Source: Vreelandella titanicae BH1 (lineage in GTDB: Bacteria; Pseudomonadota; Gammaproteobacteria; Pseudomonadales; Halomonadaceae). Taken from it: a DNA stretch of 64,000 bases. Positions 42,909 through 51,418 of this stretch are shown piece after piece (the stretch's first letter is position 1; every line of letters starts with the position of its first letter). The notes under the pieces were generated by a model, which was not told the DNA's origin, made no database searches, and worked only from the letters and a program-made list of their open reading frames with translations. The stretch lies in contig NZ_AOPO01000009.1 of the NCBI RefSeq assembly GCF_000336575.1, forward strand, positions 1 through 64,000, written 5' to 3'. The position numbers and the translations under genes are program-made.

Positions 42909-42947
42909 GATTACCGCGGGGCTTTTTATCCTAATCACGCGGTAATC
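42909..42947. repeat. Inverted repeat in the symporter leader
   Basis: GATTACCGCG (42909-42918) and CGCGGTAATC (42938-42947), perfect 10-bp arms with a 19-base spacer, about 60-100 bp upstream of the symporter start. It could be an operator pair or an mRNA hairpin; no T tract follows on the minus strand. Confidence 0.5.
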
Positions 42948-42949
42948 TG

Positions 42950-42985
42950 GCGCTGCGCCCTTGCCGGGGTGCGGCGCTTTTTTTT
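42950..42985 (+). terminator. Plus-strand terminator without an upstream plus-strand gene
   Basis: GCGCTGCGCCC pairs with GGGTGCGGCGC (two G-U pairs), loop TTGCCG, followed by eight T on the plus strand. The genes on both sides are on the minus strand, so it would stop antisense transcription running towards ridA. Confidence 0.6.
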
Positions 42986-43005
42986 GGGTACTTAAAGCTG
43001 GGTGT

Positions 43006-43398
43006 CTAGACGCGATCAGCGCGGAAGCACTTCACGTCAACCTCGACTTTGCAATCCACCACCAGGTCTTGAACGCTGCAGATGCGTGCCGGTGGGTTGT
43101 CGCCAAAGACCTCCTTAAACACCTTGTTGAACGAGGTGAAATAGCGCGCATCGGTGAGCACGGTGGTGACATGCACGACGTCTTCAACGCCGAAACCTGC
43201 TTCTTGCATGATGGCCAGGCAGTTATCGAAGGCGAGGCGGGTCTGCTCAACAATGCCGCCTTCAACGACTTCGCCGTCGGTCATGGGTGTTTGTCCGGAG
43301 ACGTATAGCCAGCCACCTGCCTCTACGGCGCGGGCAAAGGGCAGTTTCTGACCGCCGGTGCCTACGCCGCCTTCCGTGCCGTATCGAGTAATGCTCAT
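43006..43398 (-). CDS. ridA: RidA/YjgF family enamine/imine deaminase
   Basis: A 130-residue YjgF/Rid protein. Family features are LPFARAVEAGGWLYVSGQTP, the AFDNCLAIMQEAG helix, the TTVLTDARYFTSFNKVF segment and the active-site arginine in PPARICSVQDLVVDCKVEVD. Rid proteins hydrolyse reactive enamines and imines such as 2-aminoacrylate formed by PLP dehydratases. Translational coupling to the deacylase (4-bp overlap) and the nearby PLP enzyme fit a role in D-amino-acid breakdown. Whether it is RidA proper or another Rid subgroup is not certain. Confidence 0.88.
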   Translation of the reverse strand: MSITRYGTEGGVGTGGQKLPFARAVEAGGWLYVSGQTPMTDGEVVEGGIVEQTRLAFDNCLAIMQEAGFGVEDVVHVTTVLTDARYFTSFNKVFKEVFGDNPPARICSVQDLVVDCKVEVDVKCFRADRV

Positions 43399-44882
43399 GA
43401 TGTTTGCTCCTTGTTGGGTTGAAAGGTGGGGATCGATTGAGAAATGCGTTCTGTTCTGCGCAGCATCCTGCCCGCGCGTTGGTCTGAAATTGCGCCTTGG
43501 TGATAGGCGATTTTGCCGTTCACTATGACCATTTCGATGCCTTTAGCGGCCGCGATGGGGGTCTCGTAATTGGCCGTATCTTCAAGCATCGTCAAATCAA
43601 AAAGGGTGAGGTCTGCGTAGGCGCCTATGCGGATCACGCCGCGATCCGTTAAACCGAAATTGGCTGCCGAAAGACTGGTCATCTTGCGTACCGCTTCGGC
43701 CAGTGGCATTAGCTTTAAATCGCGGCTGTAGTGGGCCAGCACACGCGGAAAGGCTCCCCAAAGGCGCGGGTGGGGGTGCGGGTCGTTCGGTAATCCATCG
43801 GAACCCACCATGGAGAGCGGATGCGCTAACACTTGCTGCATATCCGCTTCACTCATGTTGTGGTAAACCGCCCCCGCCGGCTGTAGCTGCTTGGCCGCAT
43901 CTAACAGTGATACCCCCCATTCGGCGGCGATCTCTTTTAACGGGCGACGTGCCTGCTCAGGGTGCGGTGTCGACCAGGTAATGGTGATCTCGATTTCGTC
44001 TGTGACCTGGCCCAGATCGAGAGTGGAGGAGCCTGCGGTGTAGGGGTAGCAGTCGCAGTGGGCATGCTGGTGCTGGGCGGCAGACTCCAATTTACCCAGC
44101 GCTTTACCAGCGCCTCCCCAATTGCCCGCGCCTGCGCATTTAAGGTGCGAGATCACCAGAGGCACCTGGCCATTGCGAGCGGTGGAAAATGCTTCGTCCA
44201 TGGCACCCAGCAGGCCCGCAAACTCATCTCGAAGATGGGTGGTATATACGCCGCCTGATTGGCCAACGGCTGCCACCAGTGGGGCCATCTCGGCGGTCGG
44301 CGCGTGTATCGCGTTACGATAGGCCAGCCCTGAACTAAGCCCTAGGGCGCCCTCATCCAGCGCTTGGCTTAGCAGCACCTCCATTTGTGCAATTTCTTCA
44401 GCAGTGGCAGGCCGGGCAAAGCTGTCCATCACCTGGCTGCGCAGACTGGTATGCCCCACCAAGGCGGCGACGTTAATACTGGGTGCGGCAGCGTCTACGG
44501 CGTTGGCATAGGCGCTGAAGCTTGAGTAGCGGAAGTCTTCTAGCCTGCCCAGTAAATTCATGGGATCGGGGACTTCGCTGGCGAGTGTCACGGGGCTCGC
44601 ACTGATCCCACAGTTACCCACCACCACCGTCGTTATTCCTTGTGTCAGCTTCGGCAGCATCTCTGGGGTACGAATGACATTGGTGTCGTCGTGAGTGTGG
44701 ACATCGATAAAGCCAGGCGTCAGATAGCGCCCTTCGGCGTCAATCATGGTGGTGGCGGTGGCGTAGGGCATGTCACCGATGGCGCAGATACGCTCGCCTT
44801 GAATAGCCACATCGGCACGAAAATGGGCTGCGCCGGAGCCATCCAGTACGCTGGCGTTACGAATCAGCAGGTCGTAAACCAT
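43395..44882 (-). CDS. N-acyl-D-amino-acid deacylase
   Basis: A 495-residue amidohydrolase. The D-aminoacylase pattern is present: N-terminal beta domain LLIRNASVLDGSG, metal motif FIDVHTHDD (H62, H64), VVVGNCGISASP with the conserved C91, the THLRDE segment, ISHLKCAGAGNWG near 245 and MVGSDGLPNDPHPHPRLWG near 355. It hydrolyses N-acyl-D-amino acids to the free D-amino acid and a carboxylate. 1 bp separates it from the RpiR gene upstream. Confidence 0.9.
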   Translation of the reverse strand: MVYDLLIRNASVLDGSGAAHFRADVAIQGERICAIGDMPYATATTMIDAEGRYLTPGFIDVHTHDDTNVIRTPEMLPKLTQGITTVVVGNCGISASPVTLASEVPDPMNLLGRLEDFRYSSFSAYANAVDAAAPSINVAALVGHTSLRSQVMDSFARPATAEEIAQMEVLLSQALDEGALGLSSGLAYRNAIHAPTAEMAPLVAAVGQSGGVYTTHLRDEFAGLLGAMDEAFSTARNGQVPLVISHLKCAGAGNWGGAGKALGKLESAAQHQHAHCDCYPYTAGSSTLDLGQVTDEIEITITWSTPHPEQARRPLKEIAAEWGVSLLDAAKQLQPAGAVYHNMSEADMQQVLAHPLSMVGSDGLPNDPHPHPRLWGAFPRVLAHYSRDLKLMPLAEAVRKMTSLSAANFGLTDRGVIRIGAYADLTLFDLTMLEDTANYETPIAAAKGIEMVIVNGKIAYHQGAISDQRAGRMLRRTERISQSIPTFQPNKEQTS

Positions 44883-44883
44883 C

Positions 44884-45747
44884 TTAATCTCCTAGTGGCT
44901 GGCGGTTGTCGCCACCGCGATGGTCATCGAGGCTAAGCTTGAGACGACGCAATTTAGTCCGTGAACGCTCTCGGTGGCGCATGGCAAGTTCAAGCGCTAA
45001 CACATCGATGACCGCCAGCATGGCGTAGCGGGAAGCTGAAGGGTGATAGATGAAGTCGGTTTCCCGCGAGGTAATCGGGAGCACAATGTCGGATGTATCG
45101 GCTAAAGGAGAATTCAGGGCGGTGATGGCAATCACTTTTGCGCCGTACTGCCTGGCAATTTGTGCCGACTCCACCATCTCCGGGGTATAGCCAGTGACCG
45201 ATAGCACAACCACTACGTCATTTGGCTCAAGGGTTGACGCTACCATGCGGGGTAAGAGTGCTTGAGGGTAAGCGCAGATCGCATAGCCAAGACGGACTAA
45301 ACGGAATTGAAACTCTTGGCAGAGAATGCTGGAACCGCCCCCTGCGCCAAATACCAATATCTGGCGCGCTTTATCCAGCTGTTCGACCGCGCCTGCCACA
45401 TCGGCCTGGGCGAGCAAGTCACGGTTAAGCGCGAGGGTTTGTGTGGCAATGTCATACACCACGCTTGAGCTGTCTTCGGGGGTCGCTTCTTGTATAAAAC
45501 GGCGACCTGCTGCTAAAGCGCGTGTTAAGCGCGTTTTTAAGTCACGCACGTTAGTACAGCCGATAGCGCGTGCAAATCGGGTGACACTGGCATCACTTAC
45601 CCCCGCGCGCTGGGCGATGTCACCGATGCTTGCTTCGGTGACAAACTCGATGTCAGCAAATATCAGCTCGGCGACTTTTTTTTCAGCTTCACGCAAGGCA
45701 GCAAAGTCAGTGGTAATACGTGACAAGATGTCGATTTCCTGGCTCAC
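44884..45747 (-). CDS. MurR/RpiR family regulator (HTH plus SIS)
   Basis: A 287-residue regulator. The N-terminal HTH_6 domain (about 10-85) shows ATIGDIAQ-like ASIGDIAQRAGVSDASVTRFARAIG, read in two parts, and a SIS domain follows (about 130-255: ILVFGAGGGSSILCQEF, DVVVVLSVTGYTPEMVE). RpiR relatives in D-amino-acid deacylase clusters are common. It is divergent from the PLP enzyme gene with a 113-bp gap holding repeated AAAGTAT/CTAAC elements. Confidence 0.88.
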   Translation of the reverse strand: MSQEIDILSRITTDFAALREAEKKVAELIFADIEFVTEASIGDIAQRAGVSDASVTRFARAIGCTNVRDLKTRLTRALAAGRRFIQEATPEDSSSVVYDIATQTLALNRDLLAQADVAGAVEQLDKARQILVFGAGGGSSILCQEFQFRLVRLGYAICAYPQALLPRMVASTLEPNDVVVVLSVTGYTPEMVESAQIARQYGAKVIAITALNSPLADTSDIVLPITSRETDFIYHPSASRYAMLAVIDVLALELAMRHRERSRTKLRRLKLSLDDHRGGDNRQPLGD

Positions 45748-45776
45748 CGTGGACTCCTAATGGTTGCCTGATTTAA

Positions 45777-45826
45777 AAAGTATGTTAGTTTCTAACCTTA
45801 AGTCAATAGTTGTGAAAGTATCTAAC
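45777..45826. promoter_or_regulatory. Putative RpiR operator in the divergent region
   Basis: AAAGTAT occurs at 45777-45783 and 45815-45821, each followed by a TTAG/CTAAC core. The left one continues into the palindrome GTTAGTTTCTAAC (45784-45796), and CTAAC recurs at 45822-45826. The position between divergent genes suits control of both. Confidence 0.5.
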
Positions 45827-45860
45827 ATAGATGCTTTATTAAAAAAGAGGATATGGGCGA

Positions 45861-47069
45861 ATGCAGACAATGGCGTTAGCGATGGATAAAGGCGGTGAGG
45901 AATTGGGATCAAACCTTCTATCAGGTGTCAGCCTTCCCGCCGCCGTGGTGCATGAAGGCCCACTGGCTCATAACGTAGAGTGGATGCAACGATTCGCAGA
46001 GGCTCACGGTGCTCGCTTGGCGCCCCATGGCAAAACCACCATGACGCCCGCGCTTTTCCATCGACAGCTCCAGGCAGGTGCGTGGGGTATCACACTTGCC
46101 ACTGCGCCCCAGTGTCGTGCGGCTTTCGCCAATGGCGTTACCCGAATATTGATGGCGAACCAACTGGTGGGTCAGGCAAATATGGCCATTATCGCCAGTC
46201 TGATCGAACAGGGCGCTGCGTTTTATTGTGTGGTCGATAGCCATGAGAATGCGCGCCAGCTCGGGCGCTTTTTTGCTGAGCGGGGCTTGACGTTATCGGT
46301 GCTTATTGAGATAGGCGTGGAGGGTGGCCGCTGTGGCTGCCGCAATCAGCAGCAAATTCTTTCGCTGGCGGAGGTGATTGCTAGTGAACCAGCACTTTCT
46401 CTGGTGGGCCTGGAGGGCTATGAGGGTGTGGTTCACGGGGATAATCCCGAATCTGGTATTCGTACCTATGCTAAATACCTGGTGGATGTTGCCGTAGAGC
46501 TCGAAGCTGCTGGACGCTTTGCTGAAGAGAACCCGATTGTCACCGCGTCAGGTTCCGCCTGGTATGATGTGATTGCAGAGGCCTTTCAGGGCGCACCGCT
46601 TCAGGGAAGATTTACCCCCGTGCTACGCCCAGGTTGCTACATCGTCCACGACCATGGGCTTTATCGTGAAGCGCAATCAGCGGTATTAGGCCGCCGGCCG
46701 GATTTGCAGCAGGGGCTTGAGCCTGCCCTGGAAGTCTTTGCCCAGGTGCAGTCGCTTCCCGAACCTGGGCTTGCCATTGTGGCGCTAGGTAAGCGTGATA
46801 TCGGTCATGACCAGCTACCTATTGCCCTGCGTCGGTTCCGGGAAGGAGGTGACCCCTCGCAGCCATTGCCGGTGACTGGTTGGGAAGTGACGAAAATTAT
46901 GGATCAGCACACCTTTGTGGGCCTTCCGGAAGGGGCTCAAGATGTCGAGGTCGGTGATATTGTCGCGTTTGGCGCCTCTCATCCTTGTTTAACCTTCGAT
47001 AAATGGCGCCAGATATTGTTAGTGGATGATCAACTAAACGTTAAAGAGCGTATGGCGACCTACTTTTAG
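45861..47069 (+). CDS. Fold-type III PLP enzyme: D-serine dehydratase / D-threonine aldolase family
   Basis: A 402-residue alanine-racemase-N-fold enzyme. The PLP lysine is in LAPHGKTTMTP (K58), with VDSHENARQL and IEIGVEGGRCGCR as barrel motifs. The C-terminal metal pair of the DSD1-like family is in FGASHPCLTFDKW (H374, C376), which separates it from alanine racemase. Members deaminate D-serine or cleave D-threonine/D-3-hydroxy amino acids. Paired with the deacylase it would use the released D-amino acid, and RidA would clear the enamine. Confidence 0.85.
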   Translation: MQTMALAMDKGGEELGSNLLSGVSLPAAVVHEGPLAHNVEWMQRFAEAHGARLAPHGKTTMTPALFHRQLQAGAWGITLATAPQCRAAFANGVTRILMANQLVGQANMAIIASLIEQGAAFYCVVDSHENARQLGRFFAERGLTLSVLIEIGVEGGRCGCRNQQQILSLAEVIASEPALSLVGLEGYEGVVHGDNPESGIRTYAKYLVDVAVELEAAGRFAEENPIVTASGSAWYDVIAEAFQGAPLQGRFTPVLRPGCYIVHDHGLYREAQSAVLGRRPDLQQGLEPALEVFAQVQSLPEPGLAIVALGKRDIGHDQLPIALRRFREGGDPSQPLPVTGWEVTKIMDQHTFVGLPEGAQDVEVGDIVAFGASHPCLTFDKWRQILLVDDQLNVKERMATYF

Positions 47070-47107
47070 CGCCCTGTTATTGAGAAAACCGTTATAGAGA
47101 ACATCAT

Positions 47108-47902
47108 TTAGCTCGTCGTACCTGCTGGTAGGCGCCCACCAATAGCCAGTGTCAGGGCGTCTGCCAGCTCCCCTAGCTGTTCCCGGCAGCGGTCGATGCT
47201 GGGAACTTCCCGATGCATCGCTTCTGGAATCAGAGTGAGATAAGGGATGGTGATAACGGCTTCGATAACGTCATGAACCCCAAAGACAGGGAAGCTGATA
47301 TTGGTTAACCCTTGGACTTGAGGGCTTGGCCCCACGTGGTAGCCCTGCTGGCGAATCGGATCAAATAGCGCCCGCGTTCGGTCAACCTCTTGTTGCGTTG
47401 CATCGCTGGCGGCGAGAATGCGCTCCCGGCGTGGCTCATCCAGAAAGGCCAGCATGACGGCCCCAGAACCGGAGCCGCATATATCGATGTTGGCCCCCAG
47501 GCGCAGCCCAAAGCCCATCTTGTCGGGGTTTTCGTACTGGGCCACTACCAATAGATGGCCAGGACGAGCAACGCTAAGATGACACGACTGGGAGATTTCA
47601 TGGCACAGCTCTTCCATGCGCGGTAGTGCGGCCTGTACTAACCGCTTGGTGGGCGGGAAGCGGTGGGCCATCTCAAACATCTTTAGCGTTAGCTGATAGC
47701 GGCTACCGCTATCATCCATGCTGACGTAGCCACGATCTCGCAGCACCATCAGCATGCGGTACATCTCATTGGTTTTACGGCCGATCTGTTCGGCAATCGC
47801 TTGGGTGCTTAGCGGCTGGGGAGATTGGGCAAGCAGCTCCAAAATATCCAACCCTTTCTCTAAGGCAGGGGCGTGGTACTGCGTTTCAGCCTTCTCCTTC
47901 AT
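47108..47902 (-). CDS. IclR family regulator (KdgR-like)
   Basis: A 264-residue regulator with an N-terminal winged helix (about 10-70: KGLDILELLAQSPQPLSTQAIAEQIG in two parts, then NEMYRMLMVLRDRGYVSMDD) and an IclR effector domain (about 85-250: LCHEISQSCHLSV, GFGLRLGANIDICGSGSG, GLTNISFPVFG). Last gene of the TRAP3-kduI-kduD run, 61 bp after kduD. By position it most resembles KdgR, the repressor of pectate/KDG genes, and its probable site is at 52470-52498. Confidence 0.85.
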   Translation of the reverse strand: MKEKAETQYHAPALEKGLDILELLAQSPQPLSTQAIAEQIGRKTNEMYRMLMVLRDRGYVSMDDSGSRYQLTLKMFEMAHRFPPTKRLVQAALPRMEELCHEISQSCHLSVARPGHLLVVAQYENPDKMGFGLRLGANIDICGSGSGAVMLAFLDEPRRERILAASDATQQEVDRTRALFDPIRQQGYHVGPSPQVQGLTNISFPVFGVHDVIEAVITIPYLTLIPEAMHREVPSIDRCREQLGELADALTLAIGGRLPAGTTS

Positions 47903-47963
47903 TCAAGCTCCCTTACGTGATTGCCAATCGCTCGTTGATCGTGGCGTTAACCAAAACGCTTGG

Positions 47964-48716
47964 TTAGCGTGCCAGCCAGCCGCCGTCTACCGCCAGGGTA
48001 TGTCCATGCACGTAGCGGGCGGCATCGGAGCATAAGAATATCACAGCGCCGGCTAAGTCTTCTGGCGTGCCCCAGCGTCCGGCGGGGATTCGGCCAAGAA
48101 TTTCAGCATGGCGCTGGGGATCGTCGCGCAATGCTTGGGTGTTGTCGGTGGCCATATAGCCAGGGGCGATGCCATTAACGTTGATGTCATGGCCCGCCCA
48201 CTCATTGGCGAGCAGGCGCGTTAAGCCGAGAATGCCGCTTTTGCTGGTGGTGTAGGAGGGCACGCGAATGCCGCCCTGAAACGACAGTAATGAAGCGATA
48301 TTGACGATCTTGCCCGGCGCTTTGCGCTCGATAAGGTGTTTGGCAACCTGCTGTGCGAGAAAGAAAGCGGCTTTTAAGTTAACGTCAATGACGTCATCCC
48401 AATCTTGCTCTGAAAATTCAACGGCTGCTGCCCGGCGAATAATCCCCGCATTGTTGACCAGGATATCCACCTTGCCCGCTTGCGCGATCGCCTGTGAGAC
48501 AATCTCGCTAGGCGCTTGGCTGCCCAGCTCCGCCGTAATGTCGTAAAACTGGCGCCCTAGGGCCTCGACCTGCTGGCGGGTGTCATCAGCAGGGCTGCGG
48601 TTGACCCCCACGATATCGGCACCCGCCTGTGCCAGTGCAATGGCAATTCCCTGGCCCAACCCTTTGTTGCAACCCGTCACCATGGCAACTTGTCCGTTCA
48701 GCGAAAATAGCTTCAT
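47964..48716 (-). CDS. kduD: 2-deoxy-D-gluconate 3-dehydrogenase
   Basis: A 250-residue classical SDR: TGCNKGLGQG (15-24), NNAG (88-91), S142, and YTTSK with Y155 and K159. The sequence follows KduD closely (LFSLNGQVAMVTG, QGGIRVPSYTTSKSG, INVNGIAPGYMATDNT). It reduces 2,5-diketo-3-deoxygluconate to KDG in the breakdown of pectin-type unsaturated uronates. 24 bp after kduI. Confidence 0.92.
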   Translation of the reverse strand: MKLFSLNGQVAMVTGCNKGLGQGIAIALAQAGADIVGVNRSPADDTRQQVEALGRQFYDITAELGSQAPSEIVSQAIAQAGKVDILVNNAGIIRRAAAVEFSEQDWDDVIDVNLKAAFFLAQQVAKHLIERKAPGKIVNIASLLSFQGGIRVPSYTTSKSGILGLTRLLANEWAGHDINVNGIAPGYMATDNTQALRDDPQRHAEILGRIPAGRWGTPEDLAGAVIFLCSDAARYVHGHTLAVDGGWLAR

Positions 48717-48740
48717 TGGTCACTCTCCCTGGGTAGTGGT

Positions 48741-49571
48741 TTAGCGCAGCTCTTTAGAAGCGATAAAGTCCATATCATCGTAGGTCAGGTTTTCACCGCA
48801 CATACCCCAAATAAAGGTGTAGCGGCGAGTGCCAAAGCCGCAGTGAATCGACCAGCTGGGGTGAATCACGGCTTGTTCGTTGGCAACCACGATATGCCGG
48901 GTCTCTTGGGGTTCACCACACAGGTGGAACACCACATCGTCTTCACTCAAGTCAAAGTAGAAGTACACTTCCATGCGCCGTTCGTGGGTATGGCAGGGCA
49001 TGGTGTTCCACATACTGCCGGGCTCTAACTGGGTAAGCCCCATGGAGAGCTGGCAGGTATCCAGTACATCGGTATGTAGGTACTTATTAATGGTACGCAC
49101 ATTTCCGGTTTCGGGGTCGCCAAGGGTGGTGGGCGAGGCATCTTCCGGGCGGATATGGCGAAGCTGGTAACGTACATGGGCAGGCGTTGAGTTGATATAA
49201 AAGCGCGCAGGCTTGGTCGCATCGAGGCTCTCAAAGCTGACTTCACGGCTCTCTTTGGGAATATACAAGCCGTGGTGGGTGCCCAGCTCGACCGTTTCAC
49301 CGTCGACAGTAATGCGCCCGGGCGCGCCAATGTTGATAACGCCCATTTCCCGCCGCTCTAGAAAATAGTCAACGCCAAGTTCTTTGCCACCGCTCAGGGT
49401 AAGCGGTGAATCAGTGGGTACCGCGCCACCGACAATAATGCGGTCAACGTGGCTGTAGGTTAGCGACAGTTGCCCAGGCTCCATAATCTTGGTGACCAGC
49501 ATTTTGTCACGCAGGCCCTGGGTATCGAGGGTTTTAAAATGATCGCTATGAAGCGCTTGGCGAATATCCAT
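48741..49571 (-). CDS. kduI: 5-dehydro-4-deoxy-D-glucuronate isomerase
   Basis: A 276-residue cupin-type isomerase. The zinc site is [18 protein letters not shown] with H194, H196 and E201, and a further histidine is in [17 protein letters not shown]. It converts 5-keto-4-deoxyuronate (from unsaturated galacturonides or glucuronides) to 2,5-diketo-3-deoxygluconate, the substrate of KduD. Its length and motifs match E. coli KduI. It lies 33 bp downstream of the dctM of TRAP system 3. Confidence 0.95.
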   Translation of the reverse strand: MDIRQALHSDHFKTLDTQGLRDKMLVTKIMEPGQLSLTYSHVDRIIVGGAVPTDSPLTLSGGKELGVDYFLERREMGVINIGAPGRITVDGETVELGTHHGLYIPKESREVSFESLDATKPARFYINSTPAHVRYQLRHIRPEDASPTTLGDPETGNVRTINKYLHTDVLDTCQLSMGLTQLEPGSMWNTMPCHTHERRMEVYFYFDLSEDDVVFHLCGEPQETRHIVVANEQAVIHPSWSIHCGFGTRRYTFIWGMCGENLTYDDMDFIASKELR

Positions 49572-49604
49572 ATGAATTTCCTTTAATAGTAAAAGTAAAT
49601 GGGC

Positions 49605-50879
49605 TCACGAGAACAGCGTGAGCGGCCACAGGGTGATAGCCGGAAAGACAATGACCAGCAGTATCACCAGGAGATTTGCGAGCAGGAACGGCAGGGCGCC
49701 GCGGAAAATACGCCCAATCGAGAGGCCAGTGATGGATGAGCAGACGTTCAGGCACATGCCCACCGGCGGCGTGACCAAGCCAATAGCCAAGCCACTGATC
49801 AACAGGACACCAAACTGCACAGGTGAAATATTGGCCAGGGCAAGCACCGGCAGCACCACTGGGGTAATCAGCAAAATCGCGGGGGTCACATCAATAAAGG
49901 TGCCGATCAGTAGCACGGCAGCTGCAATCACCAGCAGAAGCAATATCGGGGTAAGATCCAGCCCGCCTAAAAAGCCTGCCAACAGCTGGGGAATCTGCTC
50001 CATCGAGAGAATCCACACGTACAGCTGGCTCATGGCAATAATGATCATCACCGTTGCGCTGGTCATTACGGCAGAGCGAAACAGTGCGGGCAGTTCACGC
50101 AGTTTGAGGCTTTTAAATACCACCAAGGCCAGAAACAGCGCATAGCCCACGCCTAACGCGGCGGACTCAGTGGCTGTAGCGACACCGCCGACCACCGCAC
50201 CCACTACAAACAGAGGAATTAATAGCGCGAGTACCGCACGCTGAATCACCTGGCGGCGCTGTTGCGGGTTTAATCCTGCGTGGGCACGGGGGTAGCCTTG
50301 ACGACCGGCCATTAGCGCAATGATGCCCATCATCAGCAGGCCAATGAGTAAACCTGGCACAAGGCTCGCCATAAACATGGTGCCGATAGACTGCTGCGCG
50401 GTAACAGCGTAGATCACCATGGGCACACTGGGAGGAATGATCATGCCCATGGTGGAAGATGCCACGGTAATACCGCTGGCGGTTTCTACGCTGTATCCCT
50501 TGCGTGCCATCTCCGGAATCATGGCGGAACCCACCGACGCCGTATCAGACACAGAAGAGCCCGATATGCCGCCAAAGATCATCGATGTCGAGATATTGAC
50601 GTGCCCCAGCCCACCTGGAAAACGGCCTACCAACATCAAACAGAAGTCGATCAAGCGAGCGGTAATGCCTGAGGCGTTCATCACCAGCCCCATCAAAATG
50701 AACAGCGGCAGGGCAATCATGGTGTACAGATCCATACCGGACAGTACCCGCTGGGGCAGCACGCCAATCAAGCCTGGTTGCATGATCAAAAAGTAAACCA
50801 ACCCCGAAAGCCCTAACGAGTAGGCGATGGGTACCCCAATCAGCAACAGCACCATCAGGCTAACAAGCAGTAAAATCAT
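49605..50879 (-). CDS. TRAP transporter large permease (DctM, system 3)
   Basis: About 424 residues from MILLLV at 50879; the frame runs to 50999 but that part lies within dctQ. Landmarks: YTMIALPLFILMGLVMNASG, GGISGSSVSDTASVGSAMI, IIPPSVPMVIYA, TATESAALGVGYAL and TPPVGMCLNVCSS. Overlaps dctQ by 4 bp. Likely imports unsaturated uronate monomers or related 4-deoxy keto-uronates for KduI/KduD. Confidence 0.9.
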   Translation of the reverse strand: MILLLVSLMVLLLIGVPIAYSLGLSGLVYFLIMQPGLIGVLPQRVLSGMDLYTMIALPLFILMGLVMNASGITARLIDFCLMLVGRFPGGLGHVNISTSMIFGGISGSSVSDTASVGSAMIPEMARKGYSVETASGITVASSTMGMIIPPSVPMVIYAVTAQQSIGTMFMASLVPGLLIGLLMMGIIALMAGRQGYPRAHAGLNPQQRRQVIQRAVLALLIPLFVVGAVVGGVATATESAALGVGYALFLALVVFKSLKLRELPALFRSAVMTSATVMIIIAMSQLYVWILSMEQIPQLLAGFLGGLDLTPILLLLVIAAAVLLIGTFIDVTPAILLITPVVLPVLALANISPVQFGVLLISGLAIGLVTPPVGMCLNVCSSITGLSIGRIFRGALPFLLANLLVILLVIVFPAITLWPLTLFS

Positions 50880-51418
50880 GCCTGGCCCTCCTGCGCGTCT
50901 TCTCGTTGAGCGGAGGGCCGCTCGCCACCCATTAGCACCGCCAAAGAAAATAGAATGACCAGTAGCGCGCCAATGGGGACACTGATTTGCACTACCCAAT
51001 TAGGCACATCCAGCACGGCGGAGCGGAAACGACCCACTTGCCCAATCCAGCTGATACTGAGCCATGCCAAATAGCCATTGAATAACATCACAAGACAGTG
51101 GCGTAAGCGGTTCAGCCAGACGGCTATTGCCGAAGGCAGTGCATCCACAAGCACGCTGATACGGATATGCTCGCCGCGCAAAATGGCGACCGATGCCCCC
51201 AGTGCGGTGGAATACACAAATAGAAAGCGCATCACTTCTTCAGCACCGGCAAAGCCAATGCTGAATACGTAGCGCAGTATCACCAGTGCCAAGCAGAGCA
51301 GGAAAACCGCCGCAATTAATGCGGCGATCAGATTTTCCAGCAGGCTAGCGAAGCGGCGCATTACCCGCATCAAGGCGGTATCTTCCGCCATCGGCTGCGC
51401 CAGTGGAGGTGGATTCAT
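50876..51418 (-). CDS. TRAP transporter small permease (DctQ, system 3)
   Basis: A 180-residue protein with four hydrophobic helices (about 28-50, 58-80 with AEEVMRFLFVYSTALGASVA, 95-120 and 140-162). Its stop overlaps dctM by 4 bp and its start overlaps the dctP stop by one base (TAATG), so the three genes are tightly coupled, unlike systems 1 and 2. Confidence 0.85.
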   Translation of the reverse strand: MNPPPLAQPMAEDTALMRVMRRFASLLENLIAALIAAVFLLCLALVILRYVFSIGFAGAEEVMRFLFVYSTALGASVAILRGEHIRISVLVDALPSAIAVWLNRLRHCLVMLFNGYLAWLSISWIGQVGRFRSAVLDVPNWVVQISVPIGALLVILFSLAVLMGGERPSAQREDAQEGQA

